A stretch of 64,000 nt of DNA, from positions 434,001-498,000 of the forward strand of contig JAJEKV010000016.1 of assembly GCA_021234155.1 (NCBI GenBank). Reading direction: 5' to 3'. A program made the translations under genes and the position numbers. Positions within the stretch are counted from its first letter, which is position 1. Each line of letters opens with the position of its first letter. Shown one piece after another: positions 12,791 through 23,737 of this stretch. The DNA is from Isoetes taiwanensis (Eukaryota > Streptophyta > Lycopodiopsida > Isoetales > Isoetaceae). The notes under the pieces were generated by a model. That model did no database searches. It was not told where the DNA came from and worked only from the letters and a program-made list of their open reading frames with translations.

Positions 12791-13223
12791 TTCGCCGGGA
12801 TCAAATCGCGGGATCATTAACTTTTAGGTTCGCGTGGCGATGTCTTTGCTCACGGATTTTTCATTCTCATTCTCGCGGCGTGGCAGATTTGGAGAGAATC
12901 CATTGACAATGATCGATTTCGTTTGACTCGAATTCCACTGAAATATTGACATGTCTGTGAGAAAGGAAATAGGTTTTTCGACTCGCGGTCGAGGCAAACA
13001 GAAAAGGTATTGAAAGGAAGCGAGTTTTTCGACTTCGCGAGTCGAAACACCGATTAGAGCAAAATAAACTCACCTCAATCGGGTTTTCAACTAAATATTT
13101 TTGTGACGTGGGTCAATCGCCCGGTATCCTGCGTCTCCGTCGGGGTTTGTCTCGTCCTCAAATTAGTCTTTCTTTGCTTCCATTTGTCTTCCTCCCCCTT
13201 GAAATGCTCATGAAAAGCGAGGA
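12791..13223. other. Intron-like or spacer segment with two palindromes
   Basis: Between the phosphatase domain and the next exon-like stretch on the minus strand. Contains two members of the palindrome family, at 12,975-12,996 (ttcgactcgcggtcgag) and 13,022-13,047 (ttcgacttcgcgagtcgaa). No domain is visible in either strand. If the minus-strand stretches belong to one gene, this would be intronic. Confidence 0.3.
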
Positions 13224-13503
13224 TCAAGTATGGTGAATGGTTTCAACCATGTCCTTATTTCCAACCCGCGGATATGAGGTTTCATTCCAAGCGGCATAGC
13301 CACGAGAGAGCAGGCCATTCATGTACCACTTTCGCATACAATTTGATCTTCTCGACCAAGTACAGTTTATGAAGTGCCAGTAACTCTTGGCGGATAGGAA
13401 TTCTATGTATAGGACGTGCATCGCTAGCGACCTTGTCCATCGATGGAACATCCTCCATAAACACGCCCCCCCTTCGGGGTTCCATACGCTCTTGAGAGAT
13501 CAT
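13224..13503 (-). CDS. Unidentified coding-like stretch upstream of the FCP1-like domain
   Basis: An open minus-strand frame of 73 codons starts MISQERMEPRRGG and ends at 13,282, where a second frame runs on to 13,224. The content is mixed and protein-like (it includes HKLYLVEKIKLYAKVV). I recognise no domain. It lies directly 5' of the FCP1-like domain on the same strand, so it may be an upstream exon of the same gene or pseudogene. The start codon is the first ATG in the frame and is not otherwise supported. It could also be a chance frame, since frames of this length occur throughout the window. Confidence 0.25.
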
Positions 13504-14161
13504 GAACTTATGCGAGATAATGATGCTGCGCTAGACCTACTTATCGAATTAAATGGCCGTCTTGAAATCAAAACCAAAACTATGTTGGCAAAGCTTGGTG
13601 CCTTGACAAGCCAAGTACGCACTCATGATCAAGTTACATTTATATAGGGTGCATGATCTTGTTGAATTTGAAAGTTAATATCGGTGCCCATTGGGAGGCA
13701 GCGGTTGTTTGATTGCCCGGCATGCAAAGACAAAGGAAGCTGAAAGTATCCGGGTCGGTCATGTCGGACCGCGTCTTATTACCCTTTGCTTTCACGTAAT
13801 GAAGCTTTGTGTCATAAAAAGGGTGGGGTCTTGATCATATTGATGGCAAATAGTTACCCGCGGGTCAGTGCCGATTCGGACCACCAAATCCCTTGTGTCC
13901 CAAAGTAACGAAATGGGGAAGTATGCGTGCATAAATGGGACCACCAGAATCAAACTTCCTTTTGAATTGCCATAGCCGCACGTTCGAGGGAAAGGAAAGG
14001 GTTTTAATGCAGCTTCAGCTTGAGTGTTTGATGTAGGGTTGACATAGGCGGTTCAATTCCTTCATGTCTTCACTCATCAAAGGGCTGACCTTTTCCTTCT
14101 TAATAATCAAAATCATGGTATTCATTAGATGCAGCGTTAGCGAACTTCAGTGATGCCTTCT

Positions 14162-14576
14162 TCACGCCATATTTGTAAACTTTGGGGCTGTGGCATAATC
14201 CTTCGTCTGCAATTTAGAACTCACAGTCTTCCTCGGCCCGGGATTGTTCCTCAAGATTTTGCCTTGTAGGTCAAAGCGTTTCTTTTGTCCGTGAGGCACT
14301 GTATCCTCTTCATGAATTTGCTTGATAGAACTTAACTTGGGGTCGAGACTTTCCTTGGAAAATTCTCCATTCTTTGTCCTTCGGCTTGCCTCTTGTCCAG
14401 TGAGCCCATATTTGGAGTCCATTTCTCCCCGGACTTAGCCTGATTACTTTAAGAATGAGGTGCATTATTGGTCTGAGAGAGACTCCACTGCCTTTCCTTG
14501 GTGTTCCTCTTCTTCTTCTCCCTCTTCTTCCCTCTCCCTCGTCATCTTCCTGTCCCTCCAGTGAGAACATATGCAT
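14162..14576 (-). CDS. Unidentified coding-like stretch, two overlapping frames
   Basis: Two minus-strand frames overlap by about 110 bp: one of 88 codons (14,576-14,310), acidic then Arg/Gly-rich near its start (EGQEDDEGEGRRG), and one of 86 codons (14,422-14,162) that is lysine-rich (KKRFDLQGKILRNNPG). A single frameshift would join them into one charged, probably disordered protein of about 138 residues. No domain recognised. It is the most upstream of the minus-strand stretches leading to the FCP1-like domain and could be the N-terminal region of that gene, which is inference only. Confidence 0.3.
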
Positions 14577-14769
14577 AGTTTCTCAAAAGGTCTTCCCACT
14601 TATCAGGGGGAGCCTGTTTTCCCTTTAGGGCCGGTAGGGACAACCCGATGCTTTCCACTTTATTTGCCTAGTGGCCCTTGATCACAGTGGGATAAGGGCT
14701 GCATTGAATGATGTACCAATGTCGAACATGAAAGTATCTACAAACACCGAGGGAATAAAGCAGTAAAAT

Positions 14770-15170
14770 GTAGCCCGGGTTTTCTCGACTCGCCCGAGTG
14801 AAAGTCCATGAATATCTAATTTTCTTTTACTTCTGCAGGTTTTCTCGACTCCTTGAGTCGAGAAAGCTCTGCATCCTTTGATTTTACGCATTACCTGCCT
14901 TTCTCGACTTCGCGGTCGAGAAACCCGATGATAATAAATGTTAGGATGGCGAGGGCTTTCTCGACTTCGCGGTCGAAAGTCGATATTCAATATCCTAATT
15001 TTCTTTTCTTGGCTAGGGTTTTTCTCGACTCGCGAGTCGAAAGCTCCATCCCTTTGATTTTTACGCGTATTTACTCAGGGCTTTCTGCGACTGTGATGCG
15101 AAACCCGATGATGTCGGCAAATGTTAGGATGGCGGGGCTTTCGACTTCGGCGAGTGCAGAAAAAAACCGA
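14770..15170 (+). repeat. ~180-bp tandem repeat carrying three palindromes per unit
   Basis: A partial unit at 14,778-14,837 is followed by units at 14,838-15,016 and 15,017-15,170. Each full unit has three palindromes built on ctcgactcgcgagtcgag, for example at 14,842, 14,902 and 14,958 in the first and 15,021, 15,088 and 15,140 in the second (the later ones decayed). Linker blocks repeat too: tttgatttt followed by acgc, gaaacccgatgat, aatgttaggatggcg. A perfect stretch ctcgactcgcgagtcga is present at about 15,022. Each palindrome could extrude or fold as an RNA hairpin of 9-12 bp. Function unknown. Confidence 0.85.
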
Positions 15171-15438
15171 GAGTTATTTACCTTCGTAGGCGGCGCTGCG
15201 CTATTGTGTTACATACGATTGGCTGATGCGGCCCGGTTAGAGTTTGGCGGCGTCTCCGGCGAGAACTCTGCACTCTGCGGCAGCATATCTATCCTTGATC
15301 GCTGCGGGCACACTCAACAAATTACGCAATGCTTGAGCGCCCCCTAAGCGAATCGCGGCCAGGTCTACAACCCGAGGCCCGGGCGTCTTTTTCCCTTGAG
15401 ACTTCCCTCGGACTTCAATTTGAACAACTCACTGTCGA
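15171..15438. other. Spacer with GC-rich segment
   Basis: GC-rich between about 15,180 and 15,420. A 164-codon plus frame covering 14,853-15,347 runs through the tandem repeat into this segment; because it reads through palindromic repeat units, I regard it as fortuitous. Confidence 0.3.
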
Positions 15439-16254
15439 TCACGCTAAAAGGTATGACATCAGCGGGCGTGGTCTACTGCTGAGGATGTCCTTTTCCTCCG
15501 GGTTCGAATCTCCGGCATGTGTCTTTGGATTAAATTCTGGTAATGGTTGAACAAGGCGGCATCTCCGTGCAAACCGGTAGATCCTAATGTCAGCTGGCGG
15601 CTTGTGTGATATTCCCAGCGGATATCTTGAGCTAGGCGGCTCATTTTTACATTGCCCCTCTCGAGAAATCGTCCCGATCATCACGGATGGGGTTTGAAGT
15701 CGACCATATCTTACGTCTCCTTAGGTCATCGACTCCTCCGTGGCGGTGTCATCATCCCCATCTTTGTTTTTGGTGGACTTTGTGCTTGTATGAACCACAA
15801 CATTTCCCCGCTATGAGTGTTGTAGAGTCTTGAGCCTGATAGAAGTGAAGCTCCCCATATTGAAACAGTTTTCCACGACTCTGGAAATCTCCATACCAAG
15901 CTCCACGGATGTTAGGGTTCCGGCCTCCCTTCATCCCTTCAGATCCCTTCCACCCAAGGTTGACAATTTAAAAAGCGCCCGACCTTTTGGTGCCCCCCTT
16001 AGCCTTGCTCATGAAGAGTAAAGAACTAATTTAAAACGGCTGCCAATTTTTGGTGCGATAGAACTTACTCTTGGCGGTCCTCGACATGTAGTGTTAAATG
16101 CTTGAATCTGGTAGCGAGAGGCGGAGAGCTGGCCACCGATTTTCTTGTACTTGTCTCGAGCTCTTCTTGTCCCTTTGGTGCTTAAAGCAGATCTTTCTCC
16201 TTCCCACTTGTCGATACTCGACATACCACCAGAATCTAGCATTTTGAAGCTCAT
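15439..16254 (-). CDS. Unidentified minus-strand coding-like region, frameshifted
   Basis: Successive minus-strand open stretches at 16,254-16,009, 15,934-15,752 and 15,684-15,439 follow one another in the same direction. Pieces include DKWEGERSALSTKGTRRA and GGQLSASRYQIQAF in the first, and YGDFQSRGKLFQYGE and IAGKCCGSYKHKVHQK in the second. The latter loosely recalls a zinc-knuckle spacing but lacks a clean CCHC pattern. I do not recognise the protein. It could be more of the same minus-strand gene that ends in the FCP1-like domain, or a separate decayed transposon frame. Confidence 0.25.
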
Positions 16255-17339
16255 CTCCGGTCGATAGCCGAATGGAGTTACGGCCCGGTGATCACCGATG
16301 AGTCAGTGAATGCTTTACTAAGAGAGCGGATGGATGGAGTTAAGGTATTCGACAAAAGAAAAACCTCGAGAGCTCACACAGGGTGTTTTGTCTTCTTCTT
16401 CTTTAACGCATTTGGCGAAGCATCCTTGAGCCACCAAGCTGTGGGCCGAGTCATTTCTATATGCCCTCTCATCCCTCCGGACATTTCACATGAAATTAAG
16501 TTTCCTCAGCGTTTGGCGGTTTTAAGGGACAAAAGATGGTGTTCTTTAGTGAAGTTAAGGACATGCAATCATTTATAGCGGGCTAAAGAGTGCAGGCGCG
16601 ATGCGGCTTTAGCCCTTGAAACACTATTCGAAATTGGATGCATCAAGGGACTGGTGCGGGTACGGGTAAGTTTATCATACTGCGGCATTTGGGGAACTTC
16701 GGTGGGAGGGATCATCGGCTGACTTAGAATGAAGCGGCGGTAGGCCCCGCTACTTGGCGCCTTGCATATGTGTGTTTTTTCGGTAGCGTCCTATTGCAAG
16801 CGGTTAGATTGTCGATGAGCCTGAAGACTAAGGTAGGAAGGAAGGCGGAGAGGTACGCAGAACCGCAGGAACTCTACCTTTCGCGCCATGGAAAGGGGAT
16901 CTGGCGAGAATCCCGTGATGTCCGCAGTAATAGATCGCGGGAATACACTCTTGAAGAAGGCCAAACTGAGAAGAAGCAAGACTACGGGTGAGGTTTGCGG
17001 GATCCAGGTGATCTGATGGCCCAAGGAATTCACTGGCATTGAAGAGGTGAGTTTGGAGAGATGCCTATGTTATTTTAAACGTAGAGACATGCGTATGTGT
17101 TTAAATAATGGGCTGATAAGCTCGGCGGATTGGGTGACTTTCCTTGTCGAAGCATTTCGGCAGAGATGATTTACTCTCCCAGGTTGAGATGCACCGGCAA
17201 GGAAAACATTGGTCGAGGGGAGTAGAAACAGTTCCGTTTTAAGGAATTACTGTTTTTCCATGGAGCATTTTACTTGGAATGTTGTACATAGATGAGGCTA
17301 GGACTAAGGCCGGAGATCGCGATTCCAGTACATCCTCTT
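16255..17339. other. No gene recognised
   Basis: Open frames up to 96 codons exist on the plus strand (16,288-16,578) and overlap frames on the other strand (16,791-17,039), without any recognised domain. Base composition is mixed. No repeats were noticed here. Confidence 0.35.
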
Positions 17340-18405
17340 GTAGTTAGTCGAGAGGGCCTCCCACCTGTCCGAACCACTCCTCTTACATAATATTAGGAAG
17401 ATGGTTGAAGGAGGAAGAGTGGCTGGGAGCAGGGCTAGAGCACTTGGGACTAAAAGCAGATAGAAAGTCACGATTGCTTGTAAGAGAATGCAAGCCTTGG
17501 CTTCCTCTGTGGTTTTCCCTGTGAGTTTAGTTGTAGAGGCCTCCCACCCGGTCAGGAGCCCCTCCCCTTCGCACTATTAGAAGCCGAAGATGGTTGAAAG
17601 GAGGTATTTCACGGCTAGATTAGGAATACTTATACACTGATTCTACCGAGGAGGGAATTGGGTGGCTAAGGGATTCTCGACTTCTTGGTCGAGAATGCTT
17701 ATTTCTATCTACATTCTTTCATTTCATAAGAGTGGAAATGCAGCAGCATCGAACTCGGTTAAGTACACATGGAGTCTTGGGATTGGGTAAGGCATTCCCA
17801 GGCTTCCTTGAGAGCGAGAATACATCACGACAAGCTTCATGGAATGCATGCATTCTAGCGACCACCTGCAGGGGAGGGTAGATTTGCTAAGAGGCGCTGT
17901 GACGATGAAAAACACTTCCCGCCACTTAATGTCAGGAGAGATAGAGAAGGAGAGTGTTGGAAGTATCTGCGAGCCCGGCTCTAGAAATCACTTGAGCCCC
18001 TGCGTTTTTCTCGACTCCGCGAGATTAGAAAGCGGCCGACAACTCGTGGTTAGTCGGCCCGAGGCCTCCACCCAATCAGGAGCCCATCCCCTTCGCGTAT
18101 TGAAGATGGTTGAAGGAGGCGGTCTTTGATTGGGTAGAGGCCATGCGACCACGGGGAGAATTGGGTTGCTAGAGTTGGCTGCGGGGCAGTCAAAACCACT
18201 TCCTACAGTGTAGGGAAGATAGGAAGGAGAGTGGTTGGAGAGCTGTCTAGCGAGGCAGCAGTGCACTAGAGCACAGCGTTTTCTCGTCACCGAGAAATTA
18301 GAAACCTCAGTGGTTAGTCGTAGAGGCCTCCACCCGGTCCCGAACCCAGGTCCTCTTAGCAATATTAGATGAGCATGGTTCGAGGAGTGGCTCAGGCTGG
18401 AGGTG
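17340..18405 (+). repeat. Four spaced copies of an ~85-bp motif with palindromes
   Basis: Copies lie at about 17,344-17,430, 17,530-17,620, 18,050-18,140 and 18,313-18,400. Each reads roughly gttagtcgtagaggcctcc, then a cacccggtc-like block and gaggagccc-like text, and ends agatggttgaaggagg or a close variant. The last two copies are each preceded by a member of the palindrome family (18,005 and 18,280) and repeat with a period of about 265 bp. Another palindrome, attctcgacttcttggtcgagaa, is at 17,673. The two repeat families are therefore physically linked and probably belong to one composite element. Confidence 0.75.
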
Positions 18406-19650
18406 GAGAGCACCTGCTGTGGCACACAAGAAACCGTGCTTGAGGGGGTATCACATTCTCAGGCTGCAGTGAGAGAGAACAAACTAGGAGGTTCTAAGAA
18501 TGTGAGAGACACATTGGGTAGGCTGTGCAATCTAGAATGCGAGTGAGAATCCCTCAACACGCCTTGATCCGAGTGTACACTCCCTCTTCGCCTCGCCCGA
18601 GTAAAGTTCGACTTCGCGGAAGAGTCGAGGAAAAGCTATACTTCTTATTTACATTGGCAAAGTGGAGTATTCTCAACTTCGCCACTCATACGCATATGCT
18701 CTACTTGAGTGGATTTCTTTATGAGTTAGGAAATGGAATTACGTGAAGCAATTCTATTACGAGATTCTTCTTTGGGAGAAAGACATTCCTAGTGTACTAC
18801 ATTAATGCTTTAAATATCTTACTTCTAACACCGGAGTCTCGATGATGATTTCTCTCACCGGTTGCTTCTTTGCTATAACACTATTCTCACTTGTGCATGT
18901 ACAATGTATTCGAGATTCAACCACAAGCAAAGAAAAAGATAACAAAAGCAGAAAAACAATGCAAAGATTATTAAGATTAATGAGAAAAGCAGGAGAAAAG
19001 GTGGAGAAACGATGCAGGGAGAAAAGTCGCGAGCAGTCTGAGAAAAATGAGATTAAAAAGGGTATGATATTACAAAGCATACGGAAGATTTCTTTGGATA
19101 GGGAGGAGGCTTGGGCTTGATTCCATGTGGGTATAATTAAGTTGACAAAGCGTGAATAAGGATTTGTCGAACGTAAATTATATCGAGGGGATTAATAAGA
19201 GCCTCTAACAGCGGAATATAAGAAAAATGCACTAAAAGACTTACGAGAAAACCCAAAAGCAGCACAAAAGAGGGCCTCACACTTTCTTCACCGGCGGTAG
19301 CGCCGCTCGAACAATGAACTGCTTAGCGAGAACTTATTTAGGCGTCTGATCGGTCGACCAAAATTTCTTTGTCATAAGATGGCGGCCCAGGTCGCTCGGT
19401 TTGATCGATCGCTGATCGGTAAGCGCCCTAAGGAAGCAGGGGAGCTCGAGGCGTCCGGAAAGCGAGGGAGGAAGAATGGTGGGGGGAGAGGAGAGATGCG
19501 ATTAATTACAGGCGCACCCTGAACCTAAGTAAAAGTGCAATAATACATCGCGTGTGGGCCGCGCCGCCCATGGCGTGGCGATGCGCGGATTCTTGGCGTG
19601 GCCACGGTTTTCAGCCTGCGAAGGAGCGCCCGCGTGGCCAATACCAAGAT
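18406..19650. other. Mostly unassigned; one candidate small secreted-type frame
   Basis: A further palindrome family member lies at 18,606-18,634. A plus-strand frame at 18,842-19,120 (92 codons) starts MMISLTGCFFAITLFSLV, a signal-peptide-like hydrophobic N-terminus, and continues lysine/arginine-rich. An overlapping minus-strand frame of equal length exists, so the plus frame may be chance. 19,270-19,640 is GC-rich without recognised coding content. Confidence 0.3.
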
Positions 19651-19654
19651 ATGA

Positions 19655-19925
19655 AAGGGTTAGTTATATGTTTATATATGTTGTCTTATGTATTTAATAA
19701 GGTTTCAATGGTTGAATAGTATCAATGGTACATATAGCAGTTTACAATGTTCACATATATGGTTTAGAATGAGTGTGGTTGTATGCTTTAATATGGTTAT
19801 ATATGATTTTTAGTTAATATGGATTTGTATGATTTAATATGGTTATATTTAATATGTTTTGTATGGTTTTATATGGTTCATATGGTCATATTTGTGGTGT
19901 TTGGGGCTATATGGTTTTAATGTGA
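19655..19925 (+). repeat. Degenerate low-complexity tract based on atatggtt
   Basis: Words of the type atatggtt, tatatgtt and taatatggt recur every 8-20 bases throughout, with almost no C. It is a decayed short-period repeat rather than a clean microsatellite. Confidence 0.8.
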
Positions 19926-22080
19926 GGCTTTTTCATTGAGGGGAGCATGTGAGATGAGTAAAATGGAGCGGGGGAAGTCCAAAGGGGGGACCATTGCCCT
20001 AGGCTCCAATGGAGTAGGATGGGTTGCCTTTTTGTTGCACCCTTGCAACGGATGGTATTTCTTGAGAGGGCATAATGCTTTACTTGATTGATCCATTTGA
20101 TAGTGTGTGAATGATGAGAATTTGGGGAGATGAACATCTTGGAGTTAGCATTGTGAAGCTTCTTATGAGTTGATACTATCATGTCGGGGAAGCTCTAGTG
20201 ATTGCATTGTGTGCCGAGGAATGCTTTGAGTCCCAATTTCAGTTGAGATGGCCAATTAGATTTATTACACACAAGTGGTGATACTACAGAATGCCCTCTT
20301 GAGAACTACACACCCCAAGGCCCACCAAGGCCATGTGGAAGATTTGGCTTTTAGGATGAAAGTAAGTCGGCGGGTGTATTAACTTACATGGTCATGGGCT
20401 GGAACATGGTCATTTTGTGCTTGATCTATGGAGAGAGATGATCCAAACTTCCATGTGAGCTCTATTTTCAAGTGCTTGAGAACACACTAGAGAAAGGATC
20501 GATAGAAGGGAGGAGGTATTCCCCTTGACACCCATTTTTGAGGCTTTGATGGATGATCAGCACTTTGTTATTTACCAAAAGGCCGGATAAAGCTCACTCA
20601 AGATTCACCTAGTGAATCAGGAGGACTTGGGATGATTTCCCTTACTAGAAATCAACACTTTGAGGAGCTATGTGTTGGAGTTGGACAAGCTGTTGGAAAG
20701 AAAACAAGAATAGATGGATGTTTGGGGCAATGTCATACTTGGCGGCCGGTGGGAGTATTCAAAGTTGTGAAAGTGGGATTCATGATGGTTGAGCATCGCA
20801 TGATGATATTGATGGATTCTTTGGAACTTTCTCCGCAAGCTCAAGAGAAGCGTGAGCCACTCTCCTGAACTAATGGATGTGTTTGGTACGCATTGACCCC
20901 AACCCAGTAGCTTTCTTGATGGATGAGGGTTCTTGATTGGAAATCATTTGTAGAAGGATACTTGCTAGATGCTTAAGGACCGGTTAATGAGACACACAAA
21001 AGCCACTTCAATTCAAGTTTTTGGGTTAGGGATGGAATACCAATCATGCAATATAAGTGGAACGGTGACAAGTTGTGGATGCACGTACAAGGTATGAGGA
21101 TTACGTGGCAAAAGGGATGCTTCTTTGGTGAAGTTCTCATTCCTAAGGGCAGCCAAAGCCACTACCTCCCTTCAAGACGATCAAAGACTCTAGCCAAGCG
21201 GTGAAGGGAGGGCATCAAGGATTACATAGCATGGCGGGATGATGTTAGAAATGGAAAGCACACCTCCACTCTTAAGAAAAATCAAATGGACTCCTAATCA
21301 AATCTTGGGAGAAAGTTGTAACATGCTTAGAAGCTGAACGACCATGTGGGAGGGGAGCTAAGAGGCGAGGTTCTTGCGAGGAGTCAAGATGGGGAGGGTT
21401 CTCAAGGTGCAAGCAAGTAAGAATGCTCACTTGGGTCCCAGTGGTTTGTGGGAAGTAAGGCCTCCAAAGTGGTTTTGATCTTCACGAGTGGGATCCCTTT
21501 GAGGACATCAAGGAAGGATGCGTCTTGTTCTGGGCTTTTGGTGTTACAAGAAGCATCCAATATAGTTAGGGGTGGCACTCTCACGATGTGACCACCACTA
21601 TGCACGATGGAAGGTTAGCGTCTGGATTCAAATTCAATGAGGGCCATTGGGAGGCACAAGAAGGAGCAACTTGAAGGAGCAATACAGCGGGAGAAAGAAG
21701 TGGAGGCCAAATTATCTTTGACCCTCATGGGAGGGTGGTGGAGTGTGTGAGCCCTTGGTCGCCATCCACGGGATCTCACATTGCAAAGACAAGCACTACT
21801 TGAGATCCCAAAGAGGGAGAGATGGACGCGAGAGCCATGAGCAACCTCCATGCTATATCATTGTATGAGGGGTGCATAATATTGAAGTTTAGAAAACTTT
21901 CTAGACACTGAGTGGTTTATAAATTTATAGGGAAAACAAGTAACCCCAATTCTATGTGTCATAATGTAATTCTATTCAAGCAATCAATTCGAAATTTCTT
22001 TTATGGTGTGTAGTCCCATTTTAGTCCGGATGTAAATTTAAAGGATTTGTCCCACTTTAATTAAATCTGACTTAAAAGTT
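19926..22080 (+). other. Coding-like but unidentified, probably decayed transposon ORF
   Basis: No frame stays open for long. Stretches look protein-like on the + strand when frames are switched: YVLELDKLLERKQE (about 20,660-20,705), and a Glu/Lys-rich helix-like stretch RHKKEQLEGAIQREKEVEAK (about 21,650-21,710). Both resemble short coiled coils. A minus-strand frame at 20,182-19,907 (91 codons) is also present. I could not match any of it to RT, integrase, transposase or a host protein. Its position between repeats suggests transposon remnants; function not assigned. Confidence 0.25.
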
Positions 22081-23737
22081 TTTTTTGATAGATTTATACC
22101 AGGGACTGTGGTAGTATATTTATTTGCGGCCAGGTACAGTTAAGTTGGGCTTTGAACTACCATGTAATCCCATATAAGCGGAATGATAAAAGAAAGGAAA
22201 AAGGAATATGTTGTGGATATTTCTTATTTGTTCTTGAGAGTTAACTTAATTTTGGATAACCAAACAATGTTTTGTAATTATATGTGAGATTTATCAGTTA
22301 TGGAATATTAGTAGGAATGTACTAAGATGAATTCATGCTTATTTGACTGAATGAATGATTGTAAAACTGGTGGGTGATTTGTGAACTGACAGCATTCTTC
22401 TTGAAAGCTATCTCTATGCAAGTTTTTCTATCATAGTAATAAAAGAGGTCTTGCTTTTTGTATGGTTCCTATGCCACGATGGAAGGTGCAAGTTACTCTC
22501 ATGTAGCATGGTTTCTCTATCTTGAGTGAAAAAAGCAGGTCTTGCTTTTGTAAAAGAAGGTTCCCATGCACTATATGAGATGCAAAGTTACTCATGTGAA
22601 CTGATTATGGGTCATCTAGTATTAATGGTCTTGCTCTTTATTTATTGGGGCGTTATGGGCCAAGTGGTACATCGGCATATTATACTACATGAATTTAGGG
22701 AGTTTTCTACAGGTATCATTGTGTTATGTCACAATAGATGCTTTAACTATTTTCCCGCGGATATATGGTACATCGTTGATAAGACAGGAGGAACGACCAG
22801 GCGATGTTTGTGCTAAGTTTAACTGGATTCGAGCGGTTTTTTTTTTTGCTACCGACACATTATTGCATTGAGTCTATAGTTAACTTGGTTGGAGTGTTTT
22901 TTCATTTAATTATATATTTAAAGCTTAGATGCAACCACGGTATCTCTTGCCTTAATGCATTACTTTTTTAATTTCTTATACTTTTTATTGCATGATGGCG
23001 GGGAATATGTAAATCAAGATGAGTGTGAAGGTTCAAAATAATGATTCCAACTTGGAACTCGAGAACTCGATATTAGTTATAAATAAGAACAATATGGAAT
23101 CTGCGGCGTGTGGCGGAATATGGGAATCAAAGGTGCCTTTGTTCAAGATGGGTATACTACTTGTGGGTAGGATAAACGGGAGGAAACACAATGTATGTTC
23201 AAAATGTGTTATGCGGTCGACTTGAGAGAGGATGATTCACCGGACATATGTATGTGCTATTGATGAGATTCGAGATACTCTAAATCACGGGGATGAGAAA
23301 TTTGAGGGTATGACTACATATAGAAAGTTCTTTCATATATTGAAGCCCCAGTCTTGGCTCATGATCTTTATTTTTTGGTCTTCATGATAATATGTCTCGT
23401 AATATCATAGAATTTATATGGTAGTACTTATTTACGGCGCAGTTGCCAAAGAGTTGCCACTTTCGGCCTTCACTTTTAATATGCATCCTCTCTAAAAAGT
23501 ATCTTATAAGGGTTGTCATCTCTATGGCCAGTTTGGCTCAATGTGAGTGTCGCGGGATATTGATATACGCCCAGAATTTAATTATAAACACTTTCATGCC
23601 TTATTTATGCATAAGTTGGCGAGATAAGCTTGCATTGAATGTGGCATGGCTCCTGCTACAGTAGGGGCTGCCACCTATATCCCCGAATAAGCGGGGAAAT
23701 TTATTATGCCCCACTCTACGGTTGGAGGTAAAGGGTT
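22081..23737. other. AT-rich spacer with a segment repeated after 25,150
   Basis: 22,085-22,200 resembles 25,154-25,260: both contain agttaagttgggctttgaa and ctaccatgtaa after a tttatac-like block. Otherwise only short frames (up to 96 codons at 22,526-22,816, +) without recognised domains. Just before the long direct repeat copy 2, 23,690-23,737 holds a purine tract ggttggaggtaaaggg followed by ttttatataaag. Confidence 0.4.
22446..22598 (+). repeat. Imperfect tandem duplication, ~60-bp unit with 32-bp spacer
   Basis: Unit 1 is 22,446-22,504 and unit 2 is 22,537-22,598. Both begin aggtcttgcttttt or aggtcttgcttttg, contain ggttcc, atgca or atgcc, and end agttactctcatgt or agttactcatgt. Confidence 0.8.

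Noticed and set aside
14853-15347. 164-codon plus-strand frame
   Set aside because: Most of it reads through the palindromic tandem repeat, so its residues repeat with the DNA units. Not evidence for a protein.
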